The notes: generated by a model from the sequence alone, not told the origin. A stretch of 64,000 nt of DNA from Paeniglutamicibacter antarcticus_C (GCF_039544305.1 NZ_BAABLK010000022.1:186001-250000); one strand, 5' to 3'. Positions 8,203-17,565 are shown, numbered from the stretch's first letter. Made by a program: numbers and translations.

Positions 8203-9717
8203 CTAGGCACCGGTGACGAAGTCGGCCAATGCGCCTAGCTGTGCGTTGCGGATTACCGGATCCAGATACATCATGTGCCCGGCGGCGTAGTAATGGTGCG
8301 TGAAGCGCGCCCGCGCACTGGCGGGGACATCCAGGTGTGCCCAGACGTACTCGGCGGCAAAGTGCGGTGTGGCACCGTCGTGGAAACCGTAATCCACGTG
8401 CACGCGCAGTGAGGGGATGTCGATGAGCAGACGCTCCAGATCCCCGGTGACGTCGATCGGCTTGCCCTCGAAGGTATCATAGCTCCACGGGTGCACCCTC
8501 CCGGTGAGTACCTCGTATGGCAGATCGGATTCGTAGCCGAGCTCGGCGCGCACATAGTGGTTGACGGCAGCCGCGTACGGCGGGGTGATGGCGCGCAGCG
8601 AGGGATCGTCCCAGGTGCGGGATTCCTGCAGGCGCGGAGGCACCGCGGTGAAGCGCCCGTCGATCCGCCCGACCATCAAGCCAGAATCCCGCAACAGCTC
8701 GGTGGCGAACTCCATGTAGTCCCAGCGCAGGTTGGTGCGCCTGATGAATGCCTCGGAAAGCGTCGTCAGCTCGGCGAGGTGCTTGACCACCGAATCGTAC
8801 TTGCGCTTGGAGAGCCTGTTTCCCAGGTGCAGGGCGACCACGAAGTCGCCCGAAGCGTAGTCCTCGGCGTCGCGCACCACCTCGGCCAGCGGCCGGTTGC
8901 CGTGGCGCCCATGGTAGTGGGCAATCGCCGCATAGGTGGGCAGGTGCAGGGCGTAAGGTGTGTCGTTGCCCGGCGCGAAATCAAGAGTCGACATGTTCAG
9001 CACAGTGGAGATCAACCCCAGCCCGTTCACGGCCATGCCGTGCGCTTCCTGCAGGCGGCGGGCCACCGCCACCGCGCGCATGGTCCCGTAGGACTCCCCG
9101 ATCAGGTATTTGGGCGAAAGCCAGCGCTGATTGCGGGTGACCCAGAGACGGATGACCTCGGCGACCAGGTCCCTGTCCGCGGTGAAGGAATGGAACTCGT
9201 CGCTGGTGCCGCCTTGGACCACGCGGGAGAACCCGGTGCTCACCGGGTCGATCATCACCACGTCGGCATGTTCCAGCAGCGACTCGGGATTGTCAATCAC
9301 TGCGTATGGCGCACGGGTCATGTTTCCCACGTCACCGGAATCAACGATGCGCGGGCCCAACAGACCCATGTGCAGCCAGAGGCTCGCCGAGCCGGGCCCG
9401 CCGTTGAAGGCGAAGACCACAGGGCGCCGATTGGGTTCGGTGGCACCGACGGGCTTCTTGGCGCAGGACTTGGATCCGGCCCCGGTGCTTGGTGCATCCG
9501 CGGTGTCAGCGGTGTAGGCGACCAGGAAGATCTCCGCCTTGGCATTGAAGCCATTGGTCTTGCCCTGCGCGTCTTCTTCCTTGCGCAGCACCATCCGGCC
9601 GGTGGTAGAGGTGTAGCGCAGTCCTGAGGCCGTGCGATGGCTCCGGGTGACGAAGTCGTCGGCGACCTCGGGCTTGGTCGTGGTTTCGGGCGCGGGGAGT
9701 GCGGAAGCTTCAGGCAT
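8203..9717 (-). CDS. S10-family serine carboxypeptidase-like peptidase
   Basis: 504 residues with the S10 layout: oxyanion strand NGGPGSASLW, nucleophile GESYGTMRA, acid region near VDYGFHDGATP and catalytic histidine in YAAGHMMYLDP. S10 enzymes remove C-terminal residues at acidic pH. No signal peptide or membrane segment is evident and the N-terminus is Pro/Glu-rich, so a cytoplasmic peptidase is more likely than a secreted one. The gene stands alone, and no neighbour indicates a substrate. Confidence 0.9.
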   Translation of the reverse strand: MPEASALPAPETTTKPEVADDFVTRSHRTASGLRYTSTTGRMVLRKEEDAQGKTNGFNAKAEIFLVAYTADTADAPSTGAGSKSCAKKPVGATEPNRRPVVFAFNGGPGSASLWLHMGLLGPRIVDSGDVGNMTRAPYAVIDNPESLLEHADVVMIDPVSTGFSRVVQGGTSDEFHSFTADRDLVAEVIRLWVTRNQRWLSPKYLIGESYGTMRAVAVARRLQEAHGMAVNGLGLISTVLNMSTLDFAPGNDTPYALHLPTYAAIAHYHGRHGNRPLAEVVRDAEDYASGDFVVALHLGNRLSKRKYDSVVKHLAELTTLSEAFIRRTNLRWDYMEFATELLRDSGLMVGRIDGRFTAVPPRLQESRTWDDPSLRAITPPYAAAVNHYVRAELGYESDLPYEVLTGRVHPWSYDTFEGKPIDVTGDLERLLIDIPSLRVHVDYGFHDGATPHFAAEYVWAHLDVPASARARFTHHYYAAGHMMYLDPVIRNAQLGALADFVTGA

Positions 9718-9770
9718 GGCACGAGCCTACAGTCGAGGCCGGATGCTTTGCCGTGCGCCGGTGGGAGGAA

Positions 9771-9833
9771 ATGAAGAAGGCGGTGGATCCGCCGGACGCT
9801 TGCGCGTACCTGCGGATCCACCGCCTTCTTCAT
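9771..9833. terminator. Very long perfect inverted repeat, probable bidirectional terminator
   Basis: A perfect 22-bp inverted repeat (arms 9771-9792 and 9812-9833, loop of 19) lies between the 3' end of the DUF4282 gene and the 5' end of the S10 peptidase. The outer part is A/T-mixed (GAAGAAGG/CCTTCTTC) around a GC core (CGGTGGATCCGC). It fits a terminator for DUF4282 transcription but is unusually long and perfect. Confidence 0.65.
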
Positions 9834-9852
9834 GGCGTGGGCCCGGTAGGCC

Positions 9853-10230
9853 TTAGGCCTGTGGGTAGTTCCCGTACGGGTTGGCCGGAGGTGCCTGCGG
9901 GCCGCCCGGGTAGGAGCCGTCTGCCGAAGGGTTATCGCCCGGGGCGTTGCCGCCGGAGAGACGAACCAGCTGGCCGGTGTTCTCTGCGGTGCGGATCGTG
10001 GCGATCAACGATTCCAGGCCCATGCGTGCCAAGGCCAGGTAGATCAGCACGACCAAAGGGCCGATGATGATCAGCACGAAGAAGCCAAGTATTGCCTGCC
10101 GGGAAGCGAAAGCGGCGATCACGAAGCTCAGGTACATCAGACCCAAACCAATGATGATCAGGATGTAGACGATCTTGACGATCTTCGGGGTGACAAAGCT
10201 GTTGAAGTTGAAATCGAACAGTTCCTTCAT
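9853..10230 (-). CDS. DUF4282 domain membrane protein
   Basis: 125 residues from ATG 10230 (MKELFDFNFNSFVTPKIVKI). Two hydrophobic helices (about residues 18-42 and 50-76) follow the N-terminal FDFxFxxFVTPKIVK motif, then RMGLESLIATIRTAENT, which together match DUF4282. The tail is Pro/Gly/Tyr-rich, like other actinobacterial surface-associated small membrane proteins. Function is unknown; the frame extends 20 codons upstream but the homologous start is at 10230. Confidence 0.8.
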   Translation of the reverse strand: MKELFDFNFNSFVTPKIVKIVYILIIIGLGLMYLSFVIAAFASRQAILGFFVLIIIGPLVVLIYLALARMGLESLIATIRTAENTGQLVRLSGGNAPGDNPSADGSYPGGPQAPPANPYGNYPQA

Positions 10231-10303
10231 AGGAGCCGTACCTCTGTTCTCGATGGGTTTTAGTAGATGCGATTGATGATTTGCAAGCACCAGTCAAACA
10301 CAA

Positions 10304-10337
10304 CGGACCCCCTCGCCGAAAACGGTGAGGGGGTCCG
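10304..10337 (-). terminator. Terminator of putP
   Basis: Hairpin CGGACCCCCTCGCC / GGTGAGGGGGTCCG, 14-bp arms with one G-T wobble and a 6-nt loop, ends about 20 nt after the putP stop. Confidence 0.75.
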
Positions 10338-10355
10338 TCGCGTAGTATTACCGGA

Positions 10356-11879
10356 TTACTTGGCAGCTACGTAAGGTGCATTCTCTTCGATTTCGGCTTC
10401 CATTGCGGAGAACTCTTCGTCGATGAGCGCATTGGGCTTGTACGTGGCACGCGACACCAGCACGGCGACGACCAGGTTCAAGATGAAGCCGGGAACGATC
10501 TCGTACATGGCATTGTGCAGGATATCGATGTTGCCCCAGATAAAGACGGTGGCAGCACCGGTGATCATGCCGGCGAAAGCACCCATTGAGGTGAGCTTGC
10601 GCCAGTACAGGCTCAGCAGCACGATCGGTCCGAAGGCCGCACCGAATCCTGCCCACGCGAAAGAGACCAGATCCAGGATGCTGGAGGACCGGTCAAGTGC
10701 CAGCAGCGCGGCGACGACTGCAACCACCAGCACGCCCGAACGACCAAGTGCGACTTCGCGCTTGGGTGTCAGCTTCCGGCCGGCGATGTTGTACAGATCC
10801 TCGACCAAGGCGGAGGAGCACACGATGAGCTGTGAGGACATCGTTGACATGATCGCCGCCAGCACCGCAGCGAGGACGAAGCCCGCAACGAGGGGGTGGA
10901 AGAAGATCTGGCTCAGGATCAGGAAGACGGTTTCCGGGTCCTCGAGGTCCTTGGCCGGGTTGTCGGCAAAGTAGACGATGCCAACAAGTGCCGTTGCGAC
11001 GGCGCCCAAGGCCGAGAGGATCATCCAGCCGACGCCGATGCGACGAGCGACCTTGGCGTCCGAGGGGGTGCGCAGGGCCATGAAGCGCACGAGGATGTGG
11101 GGTTGGCCGAAGTAGCCAAGGCCCCAGGCCGCGGTTGAGAAGATCGCTGCGGCGGCAAGGAACCAGTGGGTGTTGCCGTCAAAGCTGGCGAACAGGTTCA
11201 GCGCCTCTGGCTTGATCTCCGCTATCTTGGTGGAGAACTCGTTGAAGCTGCCGATCTCGATGAACGTGACGATCGGCACGGCGATCAGCGCGGCGAACAT
11301 CAGCAGCCCCTGCGCCACATCGGTGAGGGTGGCGCCGAGGAATCCGCCGAAGAGCGTGTAAGCAAGGGTGATAACCGCGACCACGACGAGGCCGTTGTAG
11401 TAGTTCCAGCCGAAGGACGACTCGAAGAACTTGCCCGCGGCCACCATGCCGGAGGAGACGTAGAAGGTGAAGAACGCCAGGATGATTACTGATGCGCCAA
11501 TGCGCAGGAAGTGGGAGTTGTCCTTGAGGCGCTTCTCAAAGAAGCTGGGGATGGTGATCGCGTTCTGCGACACAGCCGTGTAGGAGCGCAGCCGCGGGGC
11601 CACGAACTTCCAGTTCAGCCATGCCCCAACGGTCAGACCAATGGCGATCCAAGCCTCCATGAGGCCGTTGAGGTAGATGGCGCCCGGCAGCGCCAAGAGC
11701 AGCCAGCCGGACATGTCGGAGGCACCTGCGGAAAGGGCGGCCACCCCTGGCTTGAGTCCACGGCCGGCGAGCATGTAGTCGTCGATGTCGTTTGTACGTT
11801 TGAACGAGTAGTAGCCGATAGCCAACATTGCCGCGAGATATATGGCGATGGCTATCAGTTGGTATGTCGTCTCAGACAT
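10356..11879 (-). CDS. putP: Sodium/proline symporter
   Basis: 507-residue sodium:solute symporter with about 13 hydrophobic helices. The N-terminus contains AGRGLKPGVAALSAGASDMSGW, the Na+-site region of PutP-type transporters, and GLGYFGQPHILVRFMA is also characteristic. ATG 11879 is preceded by GAGG. It imports proline for the PutA enzyme encoded 1.4 kb away, with the LysR gene between them on the same strand, which makes the three genes a proline-use module. Confidence 0.95.
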   Translation of the reverse strand: MSETTYQLIAIAIYLAAMLAIGYYSFKRTNDIDDYMLAGRGLKPGVAALSAGASDMSGWLLLALPGAIYLNGLMEAWIAIGLTVGAWLNWKFVAPRLRSYTAVSQNAITIPSFFEKRLKDNSHFLRIGASVIILAFFTFYVSSGMVAAGKFFESSFGWNYYNGLVVVAVITLAYTLFGGFLGATLTDVAQGLLMFAALIAVPIVTFIEIGSFNEFSTKIAEIKPEALNLFASFDGNTHWFLAAAAIFSTAAWGLGYFGQPHILVRFMALRTPSDAKVARRIGVGWMILSALGAVATALVGIVYFADNPAKDLEDPETVFLILSQIFFHPLVAGFVLAAVLAAIMSTMSSQLIVCSSALVEDLYNIAGRKLTPKREVALGRSGVLVVAVVAALLALDRSSSILDLVSFAWAGFGAAFGPIVLLSLYWRKLTSMGAFAGMITGAATVFIWGNIDILHNAMYEIVPGFILNLVVAVLVSRATYKPNALIDEEFSAMEAEIEENAPYVAAK

Positions 11880-12044
11880 TATCGGTCCTCATGAAGGTTG
11901 GGGGCGAGCCGGGGAAGTGTGATCCACGGATGTTTTTGCTGCCGATGGCACGGTTGCATGCCACTTGGCTCGTGCGTTTCGTTCGCAACCGTCTTCGATT
12001 ATGACAGCAAAAGCCGGTCAGCTGTGGCTGGCTTCACGTCGTTG

Positions 12045-13004
12045 TTACTCGTTTGTGATCTGGGTAACGGTTTTGACACCGGGTTCGCGTGGTCCAGGGA
12101 GGGCCATTGCCTGGTCGTGAAGGGCCTTGCGCACGGCGATCAACCCGGGGTGTTGTGCGGCGGAGCGGCGCATGGCGGTGAAGATGGTCCGATGCGGTGC
12201 CCAGGGCAGGTCGAAAAAGCGCAAGTCACGGGTTCGTGCGGGCCACACCAAGTCCGGCAGCAGGGCAACGGCGTTTCCCGATTCAACCAAGCGCACATGG
12301 GCCTGCATGTCGGCGGTTTCGTAGCGGACGTCGGGCTCGAAACCGGCCATGCGGCACGCCTGCTCTGCCCAGTGCCGTGAGGCCGCACCCCGGGGCTCCA
12401 TGACCCACGGCAATCCGGCGGCGCCCTCCAGGGTGGTGACGTGGTGGAATTCGGCCGGCGTGGCCTCATCGCGTGCCGGCAGGGCCAACCTCAGGGCGTC
12501 TTGGGCAAGGTTCTTGCGGTCCAAGGCATCGTAGTGCGGGGCGGCGTGCCCGGGATACTCTTCGGCAACAACCATGTCGAAATCCCGCGCCCACGTCTCA
12601 CGCAGGGCCCTCTCTGGTTCATGCTGGACCATCTCCACCCGCAGGTGGGGATAGTTCTCACGCAGTTCGCGCAGCACCAAGGGCATCAGTGAGAGAACCG
12701 CAGTCTGGAACACCGCAAGACGCACCGTGCCGGCAATTCTCGGCTGGGTCGAGGCCAGGTCGGATTCGGCCCGTTCCATGGAGTCGAGCAACTGATCCGT
12801 ATGGGCCACCAAGACCTCGGCCTGCGGGGTTAGCTGCAGGCGCCGGCCGACCTTGCGCAGCAGCTTCACGCCTGTTTCTTTTTCCAGCAGCGAGAGTTGC
12901 TGCGAGACCGAGGAAGGGCTGTAGCTTAGGGCCTCGGAGACCTCGGCGATGGTGCCGCGAATACTCAGCTCGCGCAGGAGCCGCAAGCGGCGTATTTCAA
13001 GCAT
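12045..13004 (-). CDS. LysR-family transcriptional regulator of the proline module
   Basis: 319 residues. The N-terminal helix-turn-helix (about 1-60) has the form LRELSIRGTIAEVSEALSYSPSSVSQQLSLLEKE, and a periplasmic-binding-like effector domain follows. GGAG precedes ATG 13004. It lies upstream of putP in the same direction and diverges from putA across 234 bp, so control of proline uptake and breakdown is the likely role. Direct proline sensing is inferred. The 3' gap to putP (165 bp) leaves room for a separate putP promoter. Confidence 0.88.
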   Translation of the reverse strand: MLEIRRLRLLRELSIRGTIAEVSEALSYSPSSVSQQLSLLEKETGVKLLRKVGRRLQLTPQAEVLVAHTDQLLDSMERAESDLASTQPRIAGTVRLAVFQTAVLSLMPLVLRELRENYPHLRVEMVQHEPERALRETWARDFDMVVAEEYPGHAAPHYDALDRKNLAQDALRLALPARDEATPAEFHHVTTLEGAAGLPWVMEPRGAASRHWAEQACRMAGFEPDVRYETADMQAHVRLVESGNAVALLPDLVWPARTRDLRFFDLPWAPHRTIFTAMRRSAAQHPGLIAVRKALHDQAMALPGPREPGVKTVTQITNE

Positions 13005-13080
13005 CTTTTACTCCCAGTTCTGACCTGATGTTCCGGGGATTTTAGAACGGTTGTGTGAGCCCAAGGATACATCGGGAAAG

Positions 13081-13119
13081 CCGAAGTAAAACATTCGGTT
13101 TTATTCATTTTCCCCGAAG
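13081..13119. promoter_or_regulatory. CCGAA/TTCGG repeats in the LysR-putA intergenic region
   Basis: CCGAAG at 13081-13086, TTCGG at 13094-13098 and CCGAAG at 13114-13119 alternate in orientation, giving interlocking inverted repeats with AT-rich spacers (TAAAACA, TTTTATTCATTTT). This resembles a LysR-type site with recognition and activation halves. Assignment to the adjacent regulator is inferred. Confidence 0.35.
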
Positions 13120-13161
13120 TGAAGGTTGGGTCCATACTTACTCATAAGCCCACCTATCAAT

Positions 13162-13175
13162 GCGAAACGTTTCGC
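13162..13175. promoter_or_regulatory. Perfect 14-bp palindrome GCGAAACGTTTCGC upstream of putA
   Basis: The perfect palindrome is centred about 70 bp upstream of the putA start. Its GAAACGTTTC core is typical of operators bound by LacI-family dimers, not LysR proteins. It suggests a second, possibly global carbon-related input to putA. No LacI gene is in the window. Confidence 0.45.
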
Positions 13176-13238
13176 GTGCACGATAGGGAAGTAGTACCCG
13201 AAAAACAATCCCCATTTTTCTTCCAAGGAGAAGCAGCC

Positions 13239-16200
13239 GTGTCCCTAACGACCCCGCACGCGCGTGTTGTACCGCCGGCCCTTGCCGCCGACGGCACCGC
13301 ACTGGTCCGCCCCCAGGATCTTGCAGAGGAATCTATCAAGCTGGTGCGCCATTGGCTCACCGAAGGCTCGAAGTTTCCCGTTGATGCCTCCGCAGCGCAG
13401 CTGGCCGGGGTCCTGAAAGACCCCAACGGACTGGTCTTCACCGTCGGCTTTGTCGACGGTGTGATCCGCCCCGAAGACCTGAAGGTCGCAGCCCGCAACC
13501 TCAAGGCCCTGGCACCGAAGGTGCCCGCCTTCCTGCCGTGGTACATGAAGTCCGCGGTTGCCCTTGGTGGCGCCATGGCACCGATCCTGCCCGGGATCGT
13601 TGTCCCGATCGCCCGCAAGGTGCTACGCCAGATGGTCGGGCACTTGATCATCGACGCCACCGACGCCAAGCTCGGGGCATCGATCTCCAAAATCCAGAAG
13701 GAAGGCATCGACCTGAACATCAACCTTCTGGGTGAAGCCATCCTCGGTGACTCAGAAGCCTCCCGTCGTCTGGAGGGCACCAAGAAGCTGCTGTTGCGTG
13801 ACGACGTCGACTACGTCTCCATCAAGGTCTCCTCGACCGTGGCACCGCACAACCACTGGGCCTTTGACGAAGCGGTCGAGCACATCGTCGACAAGCTCGT
13901 CCCGCTCTACCGCTTGGCCGCCAACTCCGCGCCCAAGAAAAAGTTCATCAACCTGGACATGGAGGAGTACAAGGACCTGGACCTGACCATCGAGGTCTTC
14001 ACCAGGCTCCTTGACCTCGAGGAATTCCTGGATCTCGAGGCCGGCATCGTGCTGCAGGCCTACCTGCCCGATGCGCTCTCGGCAATGATCCACATCCAGG
14101 AGTGGTCCGCCAAGCGCGTGGCCCGCGGCGGCGCCCCGGTCAAGGTGCGCGTGGTGAAGGGTGCAAACCTTCCGATGGAACAGGCCGAGGCCGACGTGCA
14201 CGGCTGGCCCGTTGCCACCTGGCACACCAAGCAGGACTCGGACACCTCCTACAAGTCCGTGATCGACTACTCGTTGCGTCCGGAGCACGTGAAGAACGTG
14301 CGTATCGGCATTGCCGGGCACAACCTCTTTGACGTGGCCCTTGCCTGGCTGTTGGCACAAGGCCGCGGCGTCACCGACGGCATCGAATTCGAGATGCTGC
14401 TGGGCATGGCAACCGGCCAGGCCGAAGCCGTGCGCAAGGACGTGGGGCGACTGTTGCTCTACACGCCTGTCGTTCACCCCGCCGAGTTCGACGTGGCGAT
14501 CGCCTACCTGATCCGCCGCCTCGAGGAAGGCGCCAGCCAGGACAACTTCATGTCCGCCGTCTTCGAGCTGGCCGACAACGAGGCCCTCTACGAGCGCGAA
14601 AAGAACCGCTTCCTGGCATCCCTTGCCGAGCTCGATGACAAGGTCCCGGCCCCGCACCGTATCCAGGACCGCAACATTGTCGATAAAGAAGCCGTCGAGG
14701 CCAAGCTTGCCGGCCTGGCCGATGGCACCCTCGACTTCGAGAACACCCCGGACACCGACCCCGACCTCGCCGGCAACCGCGCCTGGGGCCGGGCGATCGT
14801 GGACAAGATGGTTGACTCCACCCTGGGTGTTCAGGCAGTGGCCGAATCCATGATCCACACCGAAGCCGAACTGAGCCAGGTCATCGACACCGCGGTCGCC
14901 GCTTCGGAATCGTGGGTGGCCATGGGTGCTCAAGCGCGCGCAGCGATCCTGCACCGCGCCGGTGCGGCCCTTGAGACCCACCGCGCCGATTTGCTCGAAG
15001 TCATGGGCTCCGAATGCGGAAAGACCCTTGACCAGGGCGACCCGGAGATCTCCGAGGCCATCGATTTCGCCCATTACTACGCCCAACGCGGGATTGACCT
15101 TGAGAACGTCGACGGGGCCACGTTCGTGCCCTCGAAGCTGACCGTCGTCACCCCGCCCTGGAACTTCCCGGTGGCCATCCCGGCAGGTTCCACCCTCTCG
15201 GCATTGGCCGCGGGATCCTCAGTCATCATCAAGCCCGCACGACAGGCGGCACGTTCAGGCGCCGTCATGGTCAAGGCACTGTGGGAAGCCGGCGTGCCGC
15301 GCGAGGTGCTGCAGCTTGTTCAGCTCTCCGAGCGCGACCTGGGAACCGAGCTGGTCTCGAACCCGCACGTGGACCGGCTGATCCTCACCGGCGGCTACGA
15401 GACCGCGCAACTCTTCCGCTCCTTCCGCAAGGACCTGCCGATGCTGGCCGAGACCAGCGGCAAGAACGCGCTGATCGTCACCCCGAACGCGGACTTCGAC
15501 TTGGCGGCCAAGGATGCCGCGGCGTCGGCCTTCGGCCACGCGGGGCAGAAGTGCTCGGCTGCCTCGCTGGTCATCCTTGTCGGATCCGCCGCGGAATCCA
15601 AGCGCTTCCACAACCAGCTGATCGATGATATCCGCTCGTTGAAGGTCGGCTACCCGCAGGACCCGCAGACCCAGATGGGCCCGATCATCGAACCGGCAGC
15701 CGGCAAGCTGCTGCGCGGCCTGACCCAGCTGGGCGAGGGCGAAAAGTGGGTCCTCGAGCCCAAGCAGCTCGATGACTCCGGCCAGCTGTGGAGCCCGGGC
15801 GTACGCTCCGGGGTGAAGCCGGGTTCCGAATACCACCTCACCGAGTACTTCGGCCCGATCCTTGGCGTGATGACGGCCGAGACCCTCGAAGAAGCGATCG
15901 AGGTCGTCAACGGCACCGACTTCGGCCTGACCTCGGGGCTGCACTCGCTGGATCCCGATGAAATGGGCTACTGGCTGGAGAACATCCATGCCGGCAACCT
16001 CTACATCAACCGCGGCATCACCGGTGCCATCGTGCAGCGCCAGCCGTTCGGCGGCTGGAAGAAGTCGGCCATCGGGGCCGGCACGAAGGCCGGGGGGCCG
16101 AACTACCTGGTGGGCCTAGGCTCCTGGGAGGACGCCCCGGTCACCCATGCCGGGAAGATCGCTGCTTCCTCCGCAGCAATCCTGGAAGCGGCCAACTCGG

Positions 16201-16775
16201 ACGGCTTCGGGGCTGCCGACTTGGCTTGGCTCGAGAGCGCATTGGTCTCGGACGCCGCGGCGTGGGCCGAGGAGTTCAACACCGCCAAGGATGTCTCGGA
16301 CCTGCAGGCCGAACGCAACATCTTCCGCTACCGTCCCCTGCCAGTGACGGTTCGCTACGAGCATGACACCTCGGGCCACGGCATTGCCGAGCTAGTGCGA
16401 GTCGTGGCCGCAGGCATCGCCGCCGGGTCCCGCATCACGGTTTCCTCGTCCGTCGAGGTGCCGGCCGCCCTGCGTGCCGTGTTCACCGAGTCCTCCGCTG
16501 TGGTCTTCGTCGAAGATACCCAGGCCTTCGGTGCCCGCGCCGCTCGCCTGGCGGCCAAGACCGGACCGGAATCCACCTCCCGCATCCGCCTGATCGGCGG
16601 AACGGTCATGGATCTCGCCGAGGCCACAGACGGCAAGCCGGACGTGGCGATCTACACGAACAACGTGGTCTCTGCGGGCCGCGTGGAAATGCTGACGTTC
16701 CTGCGCGAGCAGGCCATCTCCATCACCGCGCACCGCTTCGGCACCCCGGACCACCTCAGCGACTCGGTGATCTAA
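13239..16775 (+). CDS. putA: Bifunctional proline dehydrogenase / L-glutamate gamma-semialdehyde dehydrogenase
   Basis: Oxidises proline to glutamate in two steps. The start is GTG 13239 behind AAGGAG (9-nt spacer), giving 1178 residues; an ATG 40 codons upstream lacks a site and lies in the promoter. Residues to about 470 form the FAD proline dehydrogenase (LDMEEYKDLDLTIEVF, IGIAGHNLFD). The NAD aldehyde dehydrogenase follows, with TPPWNFPVAIPAG, LAETSGKNALIV and the catalytic cysteine in GHAGQKCSAAS. A C-terminal extension of about 190 residues resembles a degenerate second ALDH-like region. No N-terminal ribbon-helix-helix domain is present, so it is not a self-repressing PutA; the LysR neighbour likely regulates it. 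Confidence 0.96.
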   Translation: MSLTTPHARVVPPALAADGTALVRPQDLAEESIKLVRHWLTEGSKFPVDASAAQLAGVLKDPNGLVFTVGFVDGVIRPEDLKVAARNLKALAPKVPAFLPWYMKSAVALGGAMAPILPGIVVPIARKVLRQMVGHLIIDATDAKLGASISKIQKEGIDLNINLLGEAILGDSEASRRLEGTKKLLLRDDVDYVSIKVSSTVAPHNHWAFDEAVEHIVDKLVPLYRLAANSAPKKKFINLDMEEYKDLDLTIEVFTRLLDLEEFLDLEAGIVLQAYLPDALSAMIHIQEWSAKRVARGGAPVKVRVVKGANLPMEQAEADVHGWPVATWHTKQDSDTSYKSVIDYSLRPEHVKNVRIGIAGHNLFDVALAWLLAQGRGVTDGIEFEMLLGMATGQAEAVRKDVGRLLLYTPVVHPAEFDVAIAYLIRRLEEGASQDNFMSAVFELADNEALYEREKNRFLASLAELDDKVPAPHRIQDRNIVDKEAVEAKLAGLADGTLDFENTPDTDPDLAGNRAWGRAIVDKMVDSTLGVQAVAESMIHTEAELSQVIDTAVAASESWVAMGAQARAAILHRAGAALETHRADLLEVMGSECGKTLDQGDPEISEAIDFAHYYAQRGIDLENVDGATFVPSKLTVVTPPWNFPVAIPAGSTLSALAAGSSVIIKPARQAARSGAVMVKALWEAGVPREVLQLVQLSERDLGTELVSNPHVDRLILTGGYETAQLFRSFRKDLPMLAETSGKNALIVTPNADFDLAAKDAAASAFGHAGQKCSAASLVILVGSAAESKRFHNQLIDDIRSLKVGYPQDPQTQMGPIIEPAAGKLLRGLTQLGEGEKWVLEPKQLDDSGQLWSPGVRSGVKPGSEYHLTEYFGPILGVMTAETLEEAIEVVNGTDFGLTSGLHSLDPDEMGYWLENIHAGNLYINRGITGAIVQRQPFGGWKKSAIGAGTKAGGPNYLVGLGSWEDAPVTHAGKIAASSAAILEAANSDGFGAADLAWLESALVSDAAAWAEEFNTAKDVSDLQAERNIFRYRPLPVTVRYEHDTSGHGIAELVRVVAAGIAAGSRITVSSSVEVPAALRAVFTESSAVVFVEDTQAFGARAARLAAKTGPESTSRIRLIGGTVMDLAEATDGKPDVAIYTNNVVSAGRVEMLTFLREQAISITAHRFGTPDHLSDSVI

Positions 16776-16792
16776 CCGCCGTTTCCTGACAA

Positions 16793-16838
16793 CACTGGCC
16801 CGCCGCATCCCCCGCATGGGAGATGCGGCGGGCCAGTG
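16793..16838 (+). terminator. Terminator of putA
   Basis: Perfect 17-bp inverted repeat CACTGGCCCGCCGCATC / GATGCGGCGGGCCAGTG with a 12-nt loop, beginning 17 nt after the putA stop. Confidence 0.8.
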
Positions 16839-17373
16839 GTGGTTAGCCTAGATGCCGACTTGACCACCAAATGATCGACGATCGTTATGGCGTGAAACGA
16901 GCCGCGTTCTCGAAACTTAAAAGCAGAGGTTCGGACACATCGGAGGACGGGCCTTCCTTCTGACCGTGTCAAGCCTTGCGGCGGTCACAGGGTTCCTTGA
17001 CTGGCCATCGAGGCGTCCGAGGCGCTGTAGTTCCTGCTCTTCATCTGCGGTTGCGCGGCCAATGCTGATCTGCCGCAGGCCATGGAAGAACAAGGCATCC
17101 GCCTTGCCGGCACATTGGCCCCGGAGTCCTCGCGGCTGCCACGGCACTGTTCGTCCCCTGGCTTGCTGATCTCTTGGCACCCCGGCGAGAGCCCGACGGT
17201 TCCGGTGGATGCCCCCTGGGTAGTGACCTCCGCCGTTTTCAGTTTCCAGGACGCCAACCATTCCCTGCTGTTGCTGGCCTTCCGCGGGGGCACCAGGTAG
17301 ATGCCAAAGGGCGGCGTGCACTGCCGACTCGATGAGATCCTGCAGGAACGATCCATGATGCTGCCCGGGCGGG
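16839..17373. other. Gene-poor stretch, apparently decayed coding DNA (possible DUF2975 remnant)
   Basis: No intact gene is seen in about 535 bp. In one plus-strand frame (about 17013-17300) a hydrophobic fragment with VDAPWVV, then SLLLLAFRG, vaguely recalls the C-terminal half of DUF2975 membrane proteins, which are usually encoded just upstream of YozG-type XRE regulators like the remnant that follows here. The match is weak and the frame is broken. Short ORFs on the opposite strand have no recognisable domain. Confidence 0.25.
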
Positions 17374-17508
17374 GTGAGCATCGTGAACCTCCCGGTGCTC
17401 AAGAAAGACAGGACCAAGACGATTCGGTTCAGCACCCTGGTGGCGATCCGCAAGGAGCTCGGATGCGAGATCGGCGACCTGCTGGGCCCCGAGCCCCTGA
17501 AAATACAC
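17374..17508 (+). pseudogene. Remnant of a small XRE-family (YozG-like) regulator
   Basis: The segment encodes VNLPVLKKDRTKTIRFSTL, then AIRKELGCEIGDLLGPEP. This is the second half of the 70-residue Cro/CI-type regulators related to YozG, whose consensus is close to ANLSVLKxGxAKAIRFSTL and CQPGDLL. The N-terminal helices and start are missing, upstream frames are interrupted, and the normal stop after GDLL is lost because the frame runs on antisense to the ABC genes. It is therefore a decayed gene, not an expressed regulator. Confidence 0.5.
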
Positions 17509-17509
17509 G

Positions 17510-17542
17510 AGGCGTGCGCAACCCAACGGGATGCGCACGCCT
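17510..17542 (-). terminator. Terminator of the ABC exporter operon
   Basis: Inverted repeat AGGCGTGCGCA / TGCGCACGCCT, perfect 11-bp arms with an 11-nt loop, about 25 nt downstream of the permease stop. Confidence 0.7.
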
Positions 17543-17565
17543 TGGCAAGGCCGGTGGCCGGATGC

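Noticed and set aside
8491..9627. 378-codon plus-strand frame
   Set aside because: Antisense to the S10 peptidase, which has all catalytic motifs.
13752..15086. 444-codon open frame on the minus strand
   Set aside because: It is antisense to putA and shows no domain; GC-rich codon bias opens such frames.
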